5,969 nucleotides of DNA from Xanthobacteraceae bacterium (lineage in GTDB: Bacteria; Pseudomonadota; Alphaproteobacteria; Rhizobiales; Xanthobacteraceae), in NCBI GenBank assembly GCA_030037185.1, contig JASHRR010001397.1:1-5969 (forward strand). Reading direction: 5' to 3'. Every line of letters begins with the position of its first letter. Position 1 is the stretch's first letter. The notes below the pieces were generated by a model. It saw only the letters and a program-made list of their open reading frames with translations, did not search any database and had not been told where the DNA came from. Positions 1-5,969 of the stretch are shown here, one piece after another. The translations under genes were made by a program, and so were the position numbers.

Positions 1-250
1 CTGAGTCAGTGGTACTAGCCGGATGGAGCGGACGCGTTCGTTTGCGTAATCGGAACCTCCCTGTCGCCAGCCATTGAGCGAACCGAAATGCCACGCAGGC
101 AGCTGCGCTCGATCGCGCCTGCCACCAGAATCTGACATCACGCAGCGCCGCACAACCACGTTGTGCCCCACTCCATTTCGTGCTCTTGTAACCTGTAATT
201 TCGGGCGACCACCGCTCGTGGTGGCCGCGGACATCGAGGAGAGGACGCTC
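1..250 (+). promoter_or_regulatory. Upstream region of the molybdo-hydroxylase operon, no gene seen
   Basis: No convincing coding region is seen here. The reading frame of the first gene stays open back to an ATG at 74, but that extension has no recognisable protein character and would put about 90 residues ahead of the Tat motif. The leader of the operon should therefore lie here. The best -10-like hexamer is TGTAAT at 194-199 (five of six matches to TATAAT), but no good -35 hexamer sits 16-18 bases upstream of it; TTGTGC at 161-166 is too far away. A short inverted repeat, ACCAC/GTGGT, lies at 208-222. No sigma-54 site, clear operator or riboswitch was recognised. The region is probably regulatory by position, but no individual element is firm. 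Confidence 0.35.
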
Positions 251-922
251 ATGTCAGACAGCGATCTACGTCCGTCTTGCGAACATCATCACGAAGAGGG
301 AGGAGGCCATGACCATCATGGTCGTGACCGCGCGCAACTGCGCGCCTCGCGGCGCGCGTTCATCAAAGGCGTGATCGCCTCGGGCGTGGCGGTGTCCTCG
401 AGCGGCTATTTGGTGCTCGGCCGCGGCACCGCCCACGCACAGGTTGCCGGCGCCGTCGGACGCCTCATCACCCTAAATGTGAACGGCCGCGATCGGCCCG
501 TCGACGTGCTGCCGAACGAGACCCTCGTCCACACCTTGCGCTACAAGCTTGGCCTCACCGGCACCAAGCTCGGCTGCGATCATTCCGAATGCGGCAACTG
601 CACCGTCATGCTCGATGATGTAGCGACCTATTCGTGCTCGACGCTCACGCACGCGGTGCGCGGACGCAAGATCACCACCATCGAAGGCATCGAAGGGCCG
701 AACGGCGACCTGCACAAGGTGCAAAAGGCGATGATCGAGGAACTCGGGCCCCAGTGCGGTTTTTGCACGCCCGGCCAGGTCGTCTCGGCCGTTGCCTTGC
801 TGAAGTCCAACCCCAAACCGACGGTCGAGGAGGCGCGGCGAGCGATGTCGGGCAACATCTGCCGGTGCGGATCCTACGACCACTACCTGCGAGCCGTCAT
901 GCGCGCATCCAGGGAGGCTTGA
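251..922 (+). CDS. Tat-exported [2Fe-2S] subunit of a xanthine oxidase-family molybdo-hydroxylase (PaoA-like)
   Basis: This 223-residue small subunit passes electrons from the molybdenum site towards FAD. Residues 33-39 read SRRAFIK, a near-perfect twin-arginine motif. A hydrophobic stretch follows, and AHA-Q at 61-64 is the likely cleavage site, so the complex should end up in the periplasm. The plant-type ferredoxin domain has C109, C114, C117 and C129 (C-x4-C-x2-C-x11-C). The helical [2Fe-2S] domain has C169-x2-C172 and C204-x-C206, with the usual Gln (168) before the first Cys. All eight cluster ligands are present. The ATG at 251 was chosen over the in-frame ATG at 74 because GAGAGG lies just upstream and the protein then has a normal Tat layout. 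Six histidines lie at residues 12-23, ahead of the Tat motif, which is odd. The stop is one base before the next start. Family and export are firm; the exact orthologue is not. Confidence 0.93.
   Translation: MSDSDLRPSCEHHHEEGGGHDHHGRDRAQLRASRRAFIKGVIASGVAVSSSGYLVLGRGTAHAQVAGAVGRLITLNVNGRDRPVDVLPNETLVHTLRYKLGLTGTKLGCDHSECGNCTVMLDDVATYSCSTLTHAVRGRKITTIEGIEGPNGDLHKVQKAMIEELGPQCGFCTPGQVVSAVALLKSNPKPTVEEARRAMSGNICRCGSYDHYLRAVMRASREA
911..917 (+). promoter_or_regulatory. Strong ribosome binding site for the Moco subunit
   Basis: AGGGAGG lies inside the last codons of the small-subunit gene, six bases before the ATG at 924. It fixes the start of the large subunit and shows the two genes are translated from one message. 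Confidence 0.8.
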
Positions 923-923
923 C

Positions 924-3329
924 ATGGCGTACAATCTCATCGGCAAGGACTTCGTCCCGGTTGACGTCACCGCCAAGGTCACCGGCCGGGCCAAATATGC
1001 CGAGGACTTCCGAGCCGACGGCATGGTGTTCTGCAAAACCCTCACCAGCCCGATCCCGCATGCCAAAATCCGCCGCGTCGATATGTCGGCGGCGCTGAAG
1101 ATGAAGGGCGTGCTCGGCACCCTGACCGCCGACGACGTACCGCAATTCCCGCCGCCGCAGCCGCCGATCCTCGCCAAAGACGAGGTGTTCTATGTGGGCG
1201 AGCCGATCCTCGCCGTTGCGGCCGAGAGCGAAGAGATTGCGGCGGAAGCGATCGAGGCGATCAGGATCGAGTTCGAGCAGCTACCCCATGTCACCGATCC
1301 GCTGGAAAGCCTGTTCCCGGGCGGCCCCGACGCGCGCTCAAACGGTAACGTGGCGGGGGCGCAGATCAATCTGCAAACCGTCAAGTGGGAGGCCAGCGAT
1401 TTCGCCGCTGCCGGCGACGACAAGCTGCCGCTCGGCAAGCCAGCTGAACAATGGAGCTACGGCGATCTCGACGCCGGATTCAAGGCGGCCAAGCTCGTCG
1501 TCGAGGAGAGCTTTGTCTCCGGCGGCCTGGCGCACCATCCGATGGAGACGCGATCTGCCATGGCGTACTGGCAGGGCGGCAAGTGTATTCTGCACGGCTC
1601 AAACCAGAGCCACACCGCGGCGGTACCCAACATCGCGCGCCTGATCGGCATCAAGCCCGAGGACCTCGTGCTCGTCGCCGAGTTCTGCGGCGGCGGCTTC
1701 GGCAGCAAAATCCCCGGCTATCCCAACATGGCGATCGCGGCGCTGCTGTCGAAGAAGATCAACCGGCCGGTGATGCACCGCATTTCCCGCATCGAGGAGT
1801 ACGGCATCGGCAGTGCGCGCCCGAGCTTCCAGGGACGCGTCAAGCTCGGCTTTGCGGCCGACGGCAAGATTATCGCGGCCGACCTCTACATTGTGCAGGA
1901 GAATGGTCCACACATCGGCGGCGGCGACTTCCGCGCTGCCGGCAATGCACTGTCGATCCTCTATCAGCCGGCTGCGATGCGGTGGCGGGCCGTTCCGGTG
2001 CTCACCAACACGCCGCCGGTTGGGCCGCAGCGCGGTCCCGGCGAAAATCAGCTCACCCCGCTGATCGAGCCGATGATCGACAAGGCGGCCCGTGAGCTCG
2101 GCATCGATCGGCTGGCAATCCGCCGGATCAACGCACCGGAATCGTCGAGCAAGATGGGCGCCGACCAGGGGCCTGTCACCAGTGCTTTCCAGAAGGACGG
2201 CCTGGACAAAGGTGCCCAGATGTTCAACTGGGAGGAAAAGAAGAAGAACTCCGGCCGGCGCGTCGGCAGCAAGGTGACGGGCGTCGGCATTGGCCAGGGC
2301 TATCACTCGGCCGGCAGCAACGGCTTTGACGGCATGGTCCGCATTACGCCCGACGGCAAGCTGCATGTCCACACCGGTGTCGGCAATCTCGGCACCTACT
2401 CGCATTCGGCGACGGCCCGGGTCGCGGCCGAAATGCTGAACTACGCCTGGGATAACGTGATCATCGAGCGCGGCGACAGCCGCCGTGGTCTGCCCTGGAA
2501 TTCGAACCAGGCCGGCAGCCTGACGGCATCGACCCAGTCGCGCACCATGTACGTGGCCGCGCTGGACGCCAAGCAGAAGCTTGTTGAGATCGCGGCCCAG
2601 ACGCTCGGCGGCGCGCCCGGTGACTACGACCTCGGCAACGAGAAGGTGGTCAGCAAGGCCGATCCGTCGAAGTCGATCACCTATGCGCAGGCGGCCCAGA
2701 AGGCGGTCGAGCTCGGCGGCAAGTTCTCGGGCAAGGAAGCCCCGAAGGACATCAATCCGGTCACCGCCCATGGCCTCGGCATGATTGCGGGATCGGGCCT
2801 GATCGGCGTTGCCAAGGACACCCTGCCGCGCGTCGGCGTAACGCCCGGGCTGACGACCACCTTCGTGGAGCTTCAGCTCGACGTCGAGACCGGCAAGATC
2901 GATGTCCTCGACATGCTGTGCGTGGCCGATTGTGGCACGGTCCTGCATCCGCAGGGCCTCGCCCACCAGATCCGCGGCGGCCAAGTCATGGGTATCGGCC
3001 TTGCGATGTTCGAGCGGCACGTCTACGACCCCAAGCTCGGGTTGCCGGCGAACACCTTGCTCTACCAATCGAAGCCGCCGACCTATCTCGACGTTCCCGC
3101 CGAGATCGGTTGGGGCGCGGTCGATAAGGCCGATCCGCAGAACCCAGTCGGCGTCAAGGGCGTCGGCGAGCCGGTGCAAGGCTCCGGGGCTGCCGCCATC
3201 ACCTCAGCGATTGCCGATGCGCTCGGCGGACATCTGTTCAACCGGACGCCGGTGTCGCTCGATATGATCCTCAATCACCTCTCGAAGCGGCCGCAAGCGC
3301 ACAAGCCGCTCCAGATCAACACGGTCTGA
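924..3329 (+). CDS. Molybdenum-cofactor (catalytic) subunit, xanthine oxidase family (PaoC/XdhB-like)
   Basis: This 801-residue catalytic subunit is where substrate is hydroxylated or oxidised with water as oxygen donor. The N-terminal hammerhead domain opens with D14...KVTGRAKY at about 14-25. Cofactor-binding landmarks follow: Q228 in SNQSH, GGGFGSK at 256-262, R370 in QRGPGENQ, the DCGTVLHPQG segment around 669-678, and the catalytic Glu E749 in GVKGVGEP. E749 is the family's general base. The loop reads RGPGE, so it is neither the AYRCSFR of true CO dehydrogenase nor the AYRGAGR of CoxL-like form II proteins. There is no signal peptide, so export would depend on the Tat signal of the partner subunit. 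It is longer than E. coli PaoC as I recall it (about 730 residues); a Lys/Ala-rich stretch around 560-620 may account for part of this. Substrate is unknown: aldehydes are the closest precedent, N-heterocycles are possible. Confidence 0.93.
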   Translation: MAYNLIGKDFVPVDVTAKVTGRAKYAEDFRADGMVFCKTLTSPIPHAKIRRVDMSAALKMKGVLGTLTADDVPQFPPPQPPILAKDEVFYVGEPILAVAAESEEIAAEAIEAIRIEFEQLPHVTDPLESLFPGGPDARSNGNVAGAQINLQTVKWEASDFAAAGDDKLPLGKPAEQWSYGDLDAGFKAAKLVVEESFVSGGLAHHPMETRSAMAYWQGGKCILHGSNQSHTAAVPNIARLIGIKPEDLVLVAEFCGGGFGSKIPGYPNMAIAALLSKKINRPVMHRISRIEEYGIGSARPSFQGRVKLGFAADGKIIAADLYIVQENGPHIGGGDFRAAGNALSILYQPAAMRWRAVPVLTNTPPVGPQRGPGENQLTPLIEPMIDKAARELGIDRLAIRRINAPESSSKMGADQGPVTSAFQKDGLDKGAQMFNWEEKKKNSGRRVGSKVTGVGIGQGYHSAGSNGFDGMVRITPDGKLHVHTGVGNLGTYSHSATARVAAEMLNYAWDNVIIERGDSRRGLPWNSNQAGSLTASTQSRTMYVAALDAKQKLVEIAAQTLGGAPGDYDLGNEKVVSKADPSKSITYAQAAQKAVELGGKFSGKEAPKDINPVTAHGLGMIAGSGLIGVAKDTLPRVGVTPGLTTTFVELQLDVETGKIDVLDMLCVADCGTVLHPQGLAHQIRGGQVMGIGLAMFERHVYDPKLGLPANTLLYQSKPPTYLDVPAEIGWGAVDKADPQNPVGVKGVGEPVQGSGAAAITSAIADALGGHLFNRTPVSLDMILNHLSKRPQAHKPLQINTV

Positions 3330-3334
3330 GGGAG
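3328..3334 (+). promoter_or_regulatory. Ribosome binding site overlapping the Moco-subunit stop
   Basis: GAGGGAG overlaps the TGA of the large-subunit gene and ends seven bases before the ATG at 3342. It favours that ATG over the in-frame ATGs at 3345 and 3360, and indicates coupled translation of the last two subunits. Confidence 0.7.
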
Positions 3335-3341
3335 CACCGCC

Positions 3342-4340
3342 ATGATGATCAAGGATGTCATGCCCAGCTTCGAGCTGTTCCAACCGACACAGCTCCGGGA
3401 TGCTTTCGCGCTGCTCGATCGCTACGGCAAGGATAGCTGGAAGATGGCCGGCGGCTACGACAGCCTGTCGTGGTTCAAGGAGCGCACCAAGAAGCCGAAG
3501 GCCGTTATCGATCTCTCTGGCGTCGCGGAGATGAAGGGCGTTCGCGAGACCGCCGACGGCATCGAGATAGGTGCGCTGACCACGCTCACCGAAATCGAGC
3601 GCCATCCGGTGATCAGGGCGAAATTCCGCTTGCTCGCGGACGCGGCCGCCAAGGTCGCGAGCCCCCAGATCCGCAATGCCGGAACCATCGGCGGCAACGT
3701 CTCTCAGGACGCGCGCTGCTGGTATTATCGTTCCGGGCTGCCCTGCTATCGGGCCGGCGGCAATACCTGCTTTGCCGACACGCCGCAGGGAGTCAATCGC
3801 GAGCATGCGCTGTTCGACACCGACCGGTGCGTCGCCGTTTCGCCATCCGATACGGCGCCCGCCCTGGTCGCGCTCGACGCTAAGTTCGTGATTAAAAGCG
3901 CCAAGGGCGAACGTGTCATCGGCAGCGATGAATTCTTCATCGGCCCGAAGATCGACATCACCCGGATGACATCGGTGGCGCACAATGAAGTGCTGACCGC
4001 GATCCGGATATCCAATACGTGGGCCGGCGCCCATTTCTATTTCGAGAAGGTCGCCGACCGGAATACTTGGGACTTCCCGCTCGTCAATGTGGCGGCGGCG
4101 ATGTCGGTCAAGAACGGCGTGATCGAGAACTGCCGCATCGCCTGCGGCGGCGTCAGCGCCATGCCGCGGCGGCTGACGGCGGTCGAGAGCATCGTCAAGG
4201 GCAAGGCGGCGGGCGAAGATATAGCCAAGCTCGCCGGCCAATCGGCGGCCCGCGGGGCCTCGCCGTTGAACTACAACCAATTCAAGATCCCGTTGATGGC
4301 CAATCTGGTGATGCGCGCCGTGCGGGACGCAACGGCGTGA
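3342..4340 (+). CDS. FAD subunit with a probable [4Fe-4S] cluster (PaoB-like)
   Basis: This 332-residue subunit binds FAD and hands electrons to the external acceptor. The FAD-binding (PCMH-type) domain fills about residues 8-215, with the AGGYDSL loop at 36-42 and AGTIGGN at 113-119, both FAD phosphate-binding motifs of this family. A CO-dehydrogenase-flavoprotein-type C-terminal domain follows from about 220. Directly after the TIGGN loop come four cysteines, C126, C135, C143 and C163 (C-x8-C-x7-C-x19-C), in the context QDARCWYY...GVNREHALF. Ordinary xanthine dehydrogenases lack them; E. coli PaoB and 4-hydroxybenzoyl-CoA reductase beta subunits bind a [4Fe-4S] cluster with cysteines in this region. 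No signal peptide is visible, so co-export with the Tat-bearing subunit is expected. Together with the Tat signal this points to a PaoABC-type enzyme rather than a cytoplasmic purine dehydrogenase. Confidence 0.92.
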   Translation: MMIKDVMPSFELFQPTQLRDAFALLDRYGKDSWKMAGGYDSLSWFKERTKKPKAVIDLSGVAEMKGVRETADGIEIGALTTLTEIERHPVIRAKFRLLADAAAKVASPQIRNAGTIGGNVSQDARCWYYRSGLPCYRAGGNTCFADTPQGVNREHALFDTDRCVAVSPSDTAPALVALDAKFVIKSAKGERVIGSDEFFIGPKIDITRMTSVAHNEVLTAIRISNTWAGAHFYFEKVADRNTWDFPLVNVAAAMSVKNGVIENCRIACGGVSAMPRRLTAVESIVKGKAAGEDIAKLAGQSAARGASPLNYNQFKIPLMANLVMRAVRDATA

Positions 4341-4366
4341 GTGGCCCGAGCTGGTTGTTTCCGTTT

Positions 4367-4403
4367 GGGTGAGGGCGATTCGCACCTTACCAGGCCCTCA
4401 CCC
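4367..4403 (+). repeat. Inverted repeat, 10-bp perfect arms, after the FAD gene
   Basis: GGGTGAGGGC at 4367-4376 is perfectly complementary to GCCCTCACCC at 4394-4403, with a 17-base loop. It begins 26 bases after the FAD-subunit stop. There is no T-run after it, so it is not a classical terminator, though the stem could protect the 3' end of the message. Confidence 0.7.
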
Positions 4404-4417
4404 CCTCCGGTTTGTCG

Positions 4418-4454
4418 GGCAGGGAATTTGCGCTCATCGCGCAAATTCCCTGTT
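4418..4454 (+). repeat. Strong hairpin, 13-bp stem plus two G-T pairs
   Basis: CAGGGAATTTGCG at 4420-4432 pairs exactly with CGCAAATTCCCTG at 4440-4452 around the seven-base loop CTCATCG. Two G-T wobbles extend the stem to 4418 and 4454. Its core is AT-richer than its surroundings. It lacks a following T-run. The perfect arms in non-coding DNA suggest a repetitive palindromic element or a structured RNA. Confidence 0.75.
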
Positions 4455-4489
4455 GCCACAAACTCTGAGTGGCCAGTTTGCGGTTGCAC

Positions 4490-4569
4490 CCCTACTCCCC
4501 TCTCCCGGCAAGCGGGGAGGGGCGGCCGCGATGCCGGGTTGCCCTGGCTTGCGGGGGAGGGTAGGGAGG
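4490..4569 (+). repeat. C-rich/G-rich inverted repeats with alternative pairings (REP-like)
   Basis: CCCCTCTCCCG at 4497-4507 pairs with CGGGGAGGGG at 4513-4522 around GCAAG, with one bulged base. A larger, competing fold pairs GCAAGC at 4508-4513 with GCTTGC at 4547-4552, and the flanking CCTACTCCCCTC and GGGGGAGGGTAGGGAGG tracts are roughly complementary. The CCCTCTCCCG-CAAG-CGGGGAGGG core is of a kind I know as common between genes in Bradyrhizobium-type genomes; copy number cannot be seen from one window. Confidence 0.6.
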
Positions 4570-4676
4570 ACCGGGAAAAGACCCGGATGCCCGCCACAAT
4601 CCGGGGATCAACGCCGGGACGGGCATGACGGCGCCGGGCGGTCCGCCCGCATCGACGCATATTCTTGGTATCCGCA

Positions 4677-4835
4677 ATGCAGCTGTTTCGCTATTCGACG
4701 TCCATCTACGGCGGCAGTGATGTTCTGATTGGCGCCTCGTGGGACCTGTTGCCATGGTTCGTGGTGGCCGGCGCCGTTGCGATTGTCATCCATGCCGTGA
4801 TCAAGGCGCTGACGGCACGGCGGACAGCAAAATGA
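4677..4835 (+). CDS. Small single-span membrane protein, function unknown
   Basis: This 52-residue ORF is short, but its protein character is good. It has a polar, aromatic N-terminus (MQLFRYSTSIYGGSD), one hydrophobic helix from about L24 to L46 (LLPWFVV...HAVIKAL), and a basic tail TARRTAK. The tail suggests its C-terminus faces the cytoplasm. H39 lies within the helix. It lies 55 bases before the cytochrome b gene on the same strand, so it is likely a small subunit or assembly partner of that cytochrome. No strong Shine-Dalgarno precedes the ATG; an in-frame TTG at 4665 is an alternative start. I do not recognise a named family. The reality of the gene rests on its membrane-protein composition and position. 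Confidence 0.65.
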   Translation: MQLFRYSTSIYGGSDVLIGASWDLLPWFVVAGAVAIVIHAVIKALTARRTAK

Positions 4836-4840
4836 CAGCT

Positions 4841-4855
4841 TTGCCGCCACGGCAA
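4841..4855 (+). repeat. Short hairpin between the small membrane gene and cytochrome b
   Basis: TTGCCG at 4841-4846 pairs perfectly with CGGCAA at 4850-4855 around a three-base loop, five bases after the small gene's stop. It has no T-run, so it is not a terminator; an mRNA-processing or chance origin is equally possible. Confidence 0.35.
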
Positions 4856-4890
4856 TACGCGGCGGACAAGAGCGGTTGGGTAGGGCCGGA

Positions 4891-5562
4891 ATGACAGTTT
4901 CGCAAGCCGATGTGTCCGCGACAAAGCCGGTGCCGCCCCGGGTCACGCGCCATCTCCTGGTCGACCGGGTCTATCACTGGCTGATGGCCGCATGCGTGCT
5001 GACCTTGCTGGCGACCGCGTTCCTGCCGATCATCGGCTATAAGTTCGAGTGGCTTGGTCTGCATTGGACGACCGGCATTGCGCTTTCGGCGCTGGTGCTC
5101 ATTCACGTTGTGCGCGCCGTCGTCTGGCAGGATTTCTGGGCCATGGTGATCGACGGCGCCGATCTCCGCAACGCCTCCCGGCACTTGGCTCAGGCGCTCG
5201 GCCGCAAAGGCGCCGCGCCCGGCAAGCCGGGCAAATATAACGCGCTGCAGAAGCTCTACCACGCCGCAATCGCCGTTCTTGTCCTGTCGATCGTCGCGAC
5301 AGGACTGCTGATGCTGCTCAAGATTGACACGCCGCTGTGGCGCCGTAATCCCTATCTGCTGGCCGATTACCAATGGGGTTGGATTTACGTGGTTCACGGG
5401 TTTGCGGCCATGGCGCTGATCACCATGGTGATGATCCACGTGTATTTCGCGCTCCGTCCCGACGAATGGCGATTGACGCGTTCGATGTTCCGGGGCTGGA
5501 TCAGCCGCCGCGAATTCGAGGAGCACCACGATAAAGCGCGCTGGGCCGCGGATGAGCGTTAG
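4891..5562 (+). CDS. Four-helix diheme cytochrome b, FdnI / cytochrome b561 (Ni-hydrogenase) type
   Basis: This 223-residue membrane protein probably carries electrons between a periplasmic enzyme and quinone. Four hydrophobic helices lie at about 29-48, 58-78, 122-143 and 163-187. The N-terminus has the family's RVYHW pattern (H29), helix 2 has H58 and H72, and helix 4 has H169 and H183. The 14-residue spacing of the last pair matches the heme ligands of formate dehydrogenase gamma subunits, so two b hemes are likely, with H29 and H72 as opposite ligands. The YNALQKLYH...ATGLLML segment at about 116-142 is also typical of this group. The ATG at 4891, with GGGTAGGG ahead, is preferred to an in-frame TTG at 4876. 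No formate dehydrogenase or hydrogenase gene is in view; the only redox enzyme here is the molybdo-hydroxylase, its possible electron donor. That partnership is inference. Confidence 0.88.
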   Translation: MTVSQADVSATKPVPPRVTRHLLVDRVYHWLMAACVLTLLATAFLPIIGYKFEWLGLHWTTGIALSALVLIHVVRAVVWQDFWAMVIDGADLRNASRHLAQALGRKGAAPGKPGKYNALQKLYHAAIAVLVLSIVATGLLMLLKIDTPLWRRNPYLLADYQWGWIYVVHGFAAMALITMVMIHVYFALRPDEWRLTRSMFRGWISRREFEEHHDKARWAADER

Positions 5563-5579
5563 AGCCACAGAGAGGTGCG

Positions 5580-5963
5580 ATGACATCCGGATTGCCCAAG
5601 ACGCTTGCCGACGCGATCGATGCCGTCGAGGGAACCTACGAGTTCATGCTCGCCTACGCGGCCCAGGGCCGCGGCCGCGAGGAGCCGGGTGACGACATCC
5701 GCGACTATCTGGTGCGTGCCGACGCGGGCCTTGCGCTCATTGCGGCGATGCCGTCGCCCAACGGCGGAGGCGATGATCAAGCCGCATTCGTCGACATGGT
5801 GCGACAGGATGCCGCCCGCGCCCGCACGGCCATGCGCTTCGTGCTGGGACAACGCGCCATCGGTTCGCAGATGATCGATAATCTCAACGCCTCAATTCAT
5901 CTGCGCACGCTATTGACCGACCTGTTTCTTCTCGATGAGGCGCTGAAAATCAGCGGCGGCTGA
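5580..5963 (+). CDS. Uncharacterised soluble helical protein
   Basis: This 127-residue protein has no family I recognise. AGAGAGG at 5569-5575 precedes the ATG, and the gene starts 17 bases after the cytochrome b stop, so the two are very probably co-translated. The sequence is rich in Ala, Leu, Asp and Arg and looks wholly alpha-helical. Likely helices are at 8-29, 38-57, 65-90 and 92-123, with a Gly/Pro turn (PSPNGGG) at 58-64. There is no signal peptide, no membrane span, no Cys and only one His (107), so it is unlikely to bind a redox cofactor. A small cytoplasmic helical bundle acting as an assembly or regulatory partner of the cytochrome or molybdo-enzyme is possible but unproven. The ORF is complete, ending six bases before the window's end. 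Confidence 0.8.
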   Translation: MTSGLPKTLADAIDAVEGTYEFMLAYAAQGRGREEPGDDIRDYLVRADAGLALIAAMPSPNGGGDDQAAFVDMVRQDAARARTAMRFVLGQRAIGSQMIDNLNASIHLRTLLTDLFLLDEALKISGG

Positions 5964-5969
5964 TCTCCA

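Larger units (their letters stand above)
4341..4676 (+). other. 336-base intergenic gap of palindromic repeats, no gene
   Basis: This gap separates the molybdo-hydroxylase genes from the membrane genes. Several frames are open through it, but the predicted products are Pro/Arg/Gly-rich, lack family motifs and simply read across the inverted repeats, so I call none of them genes. It holds three separate palindromes (4367-4403, 4418-4454 and 4490-4569), then a stretch at 4570-4676 with only weak pairings: CCGGG/CCCGG at 4571-4586, and ATGCCCG/CGGGCAT at 4587-4593 and 4620-4626. No U-tract follows any stem and no convincing -35/-10 pair precedes 4677. It could be a mobile repetitive element of the REP/BIME kind that sits inside an operon or marks its end. 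Confidence 0.6.

Noticed and set aside
74..250. N-terminal extension of the small subunit from an ATG at 74
   Set aside because: Would put about 90 residues before the Tat motif with no family likeness; the ATG at 251 has a ribosome binding site.
1599..3179. Long open frame on the - strand (526 codons) opposite the Moco subunit
   Set aside because: Antisense shadow of a GC-rich gene; Arg/Asp/His/Leu-rich product with no motifs, while the + strand shows all family motifs.
924..3329. Carbon monoxide dehydrogenase large subunit (CoxL)
   Set aside because: The active-site loop reads RGPGE, not AYRCSFR or AYRGAGR; the Tat signal on the partner and the extra cysteines in the FAD subunit fit PaoABC better.
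3204..4385. Long open frame on the - strand (393 codons) opposite the FAD subunit
   Set aside because: Same shadow effect; the + strand frame has the FAD loops and cysteine set.
4367..4454. Rho-independent terminator after the FAD gene
   Set aside because: Strong stems but no T-run after either one.
4341..4728. Open frames through the intergenic repeats on both strands
   Set aside because: Products are Pro/Gly/Arg-rich translations of the palindromes, with no ribosome binding site or domain.
1..5969. CRISPR array, tRNA, rRNA or insertion sequence
   Set aside because: No spaced direct repeats, no recognisable tRNA or rRNA sequence, and no transposase reading frame were seen.

Overview
The window is GC-rich, every gene lies on the + strand, and codon use is strongly GC-biased. 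Ribosome binding sites are clear GGGAGG/GAGAGG types, and C-rich palindromic repeats of the CCCTC(A/T)CCC kind sit between genes. Together this suggests an alphaproteobacterium, most likely of the Bradyrhizobium/Rhodopseudomonas group. That assignment is an inference from style, not from a marker gene.

The first half (251-4340) is a tight three-gene operon for a molybdenum hydroxylase of the xanthine oxidase family. It encodes a [2Fe-2S] subunit with a Tat signal (251-922), the large molybdenum-cofactor subunit (924-3329) and an FAD subunit (3342-4340). The FAD subunit carries four extra cysteines, as in subunits that hold a [4Fe-4S] cluster. Order, Tat signal and cysteines are those of the periplasmic aldehyde oxidoreductase PaoABC of E. 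coli, so the complex is probably folded in the cytoplasm and exported whole on the small subunit's signal. The substrate cannot be read from the sequence; an aldehyde or an N-heterocycle are the reasonable classes.

A 336-base gap (4341-4676) follows. It holds at least three inverted repeats and no convincing gene or U-tract terminator.

The second half (4677-5963) holds three small genes: a 52-residue single-span membrane protein, a four-helix cytochrome b resembling the FdnI/thiosulfate-reductase type, and a 127-residue soluble helical protein that I do not recognise. Read together, the window suggests a periplasmic molybdo-hydroxylase whose electrons (Moco to 2Fe-2S to FAD/4Fe-4S) may pass to a membrane diheme cytochrome b and then to quinone. 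This coupling is an inference from adjacency and is the main point of interest. Bases 1-250 carry no convincing gene and probably hold the operon's promoter.
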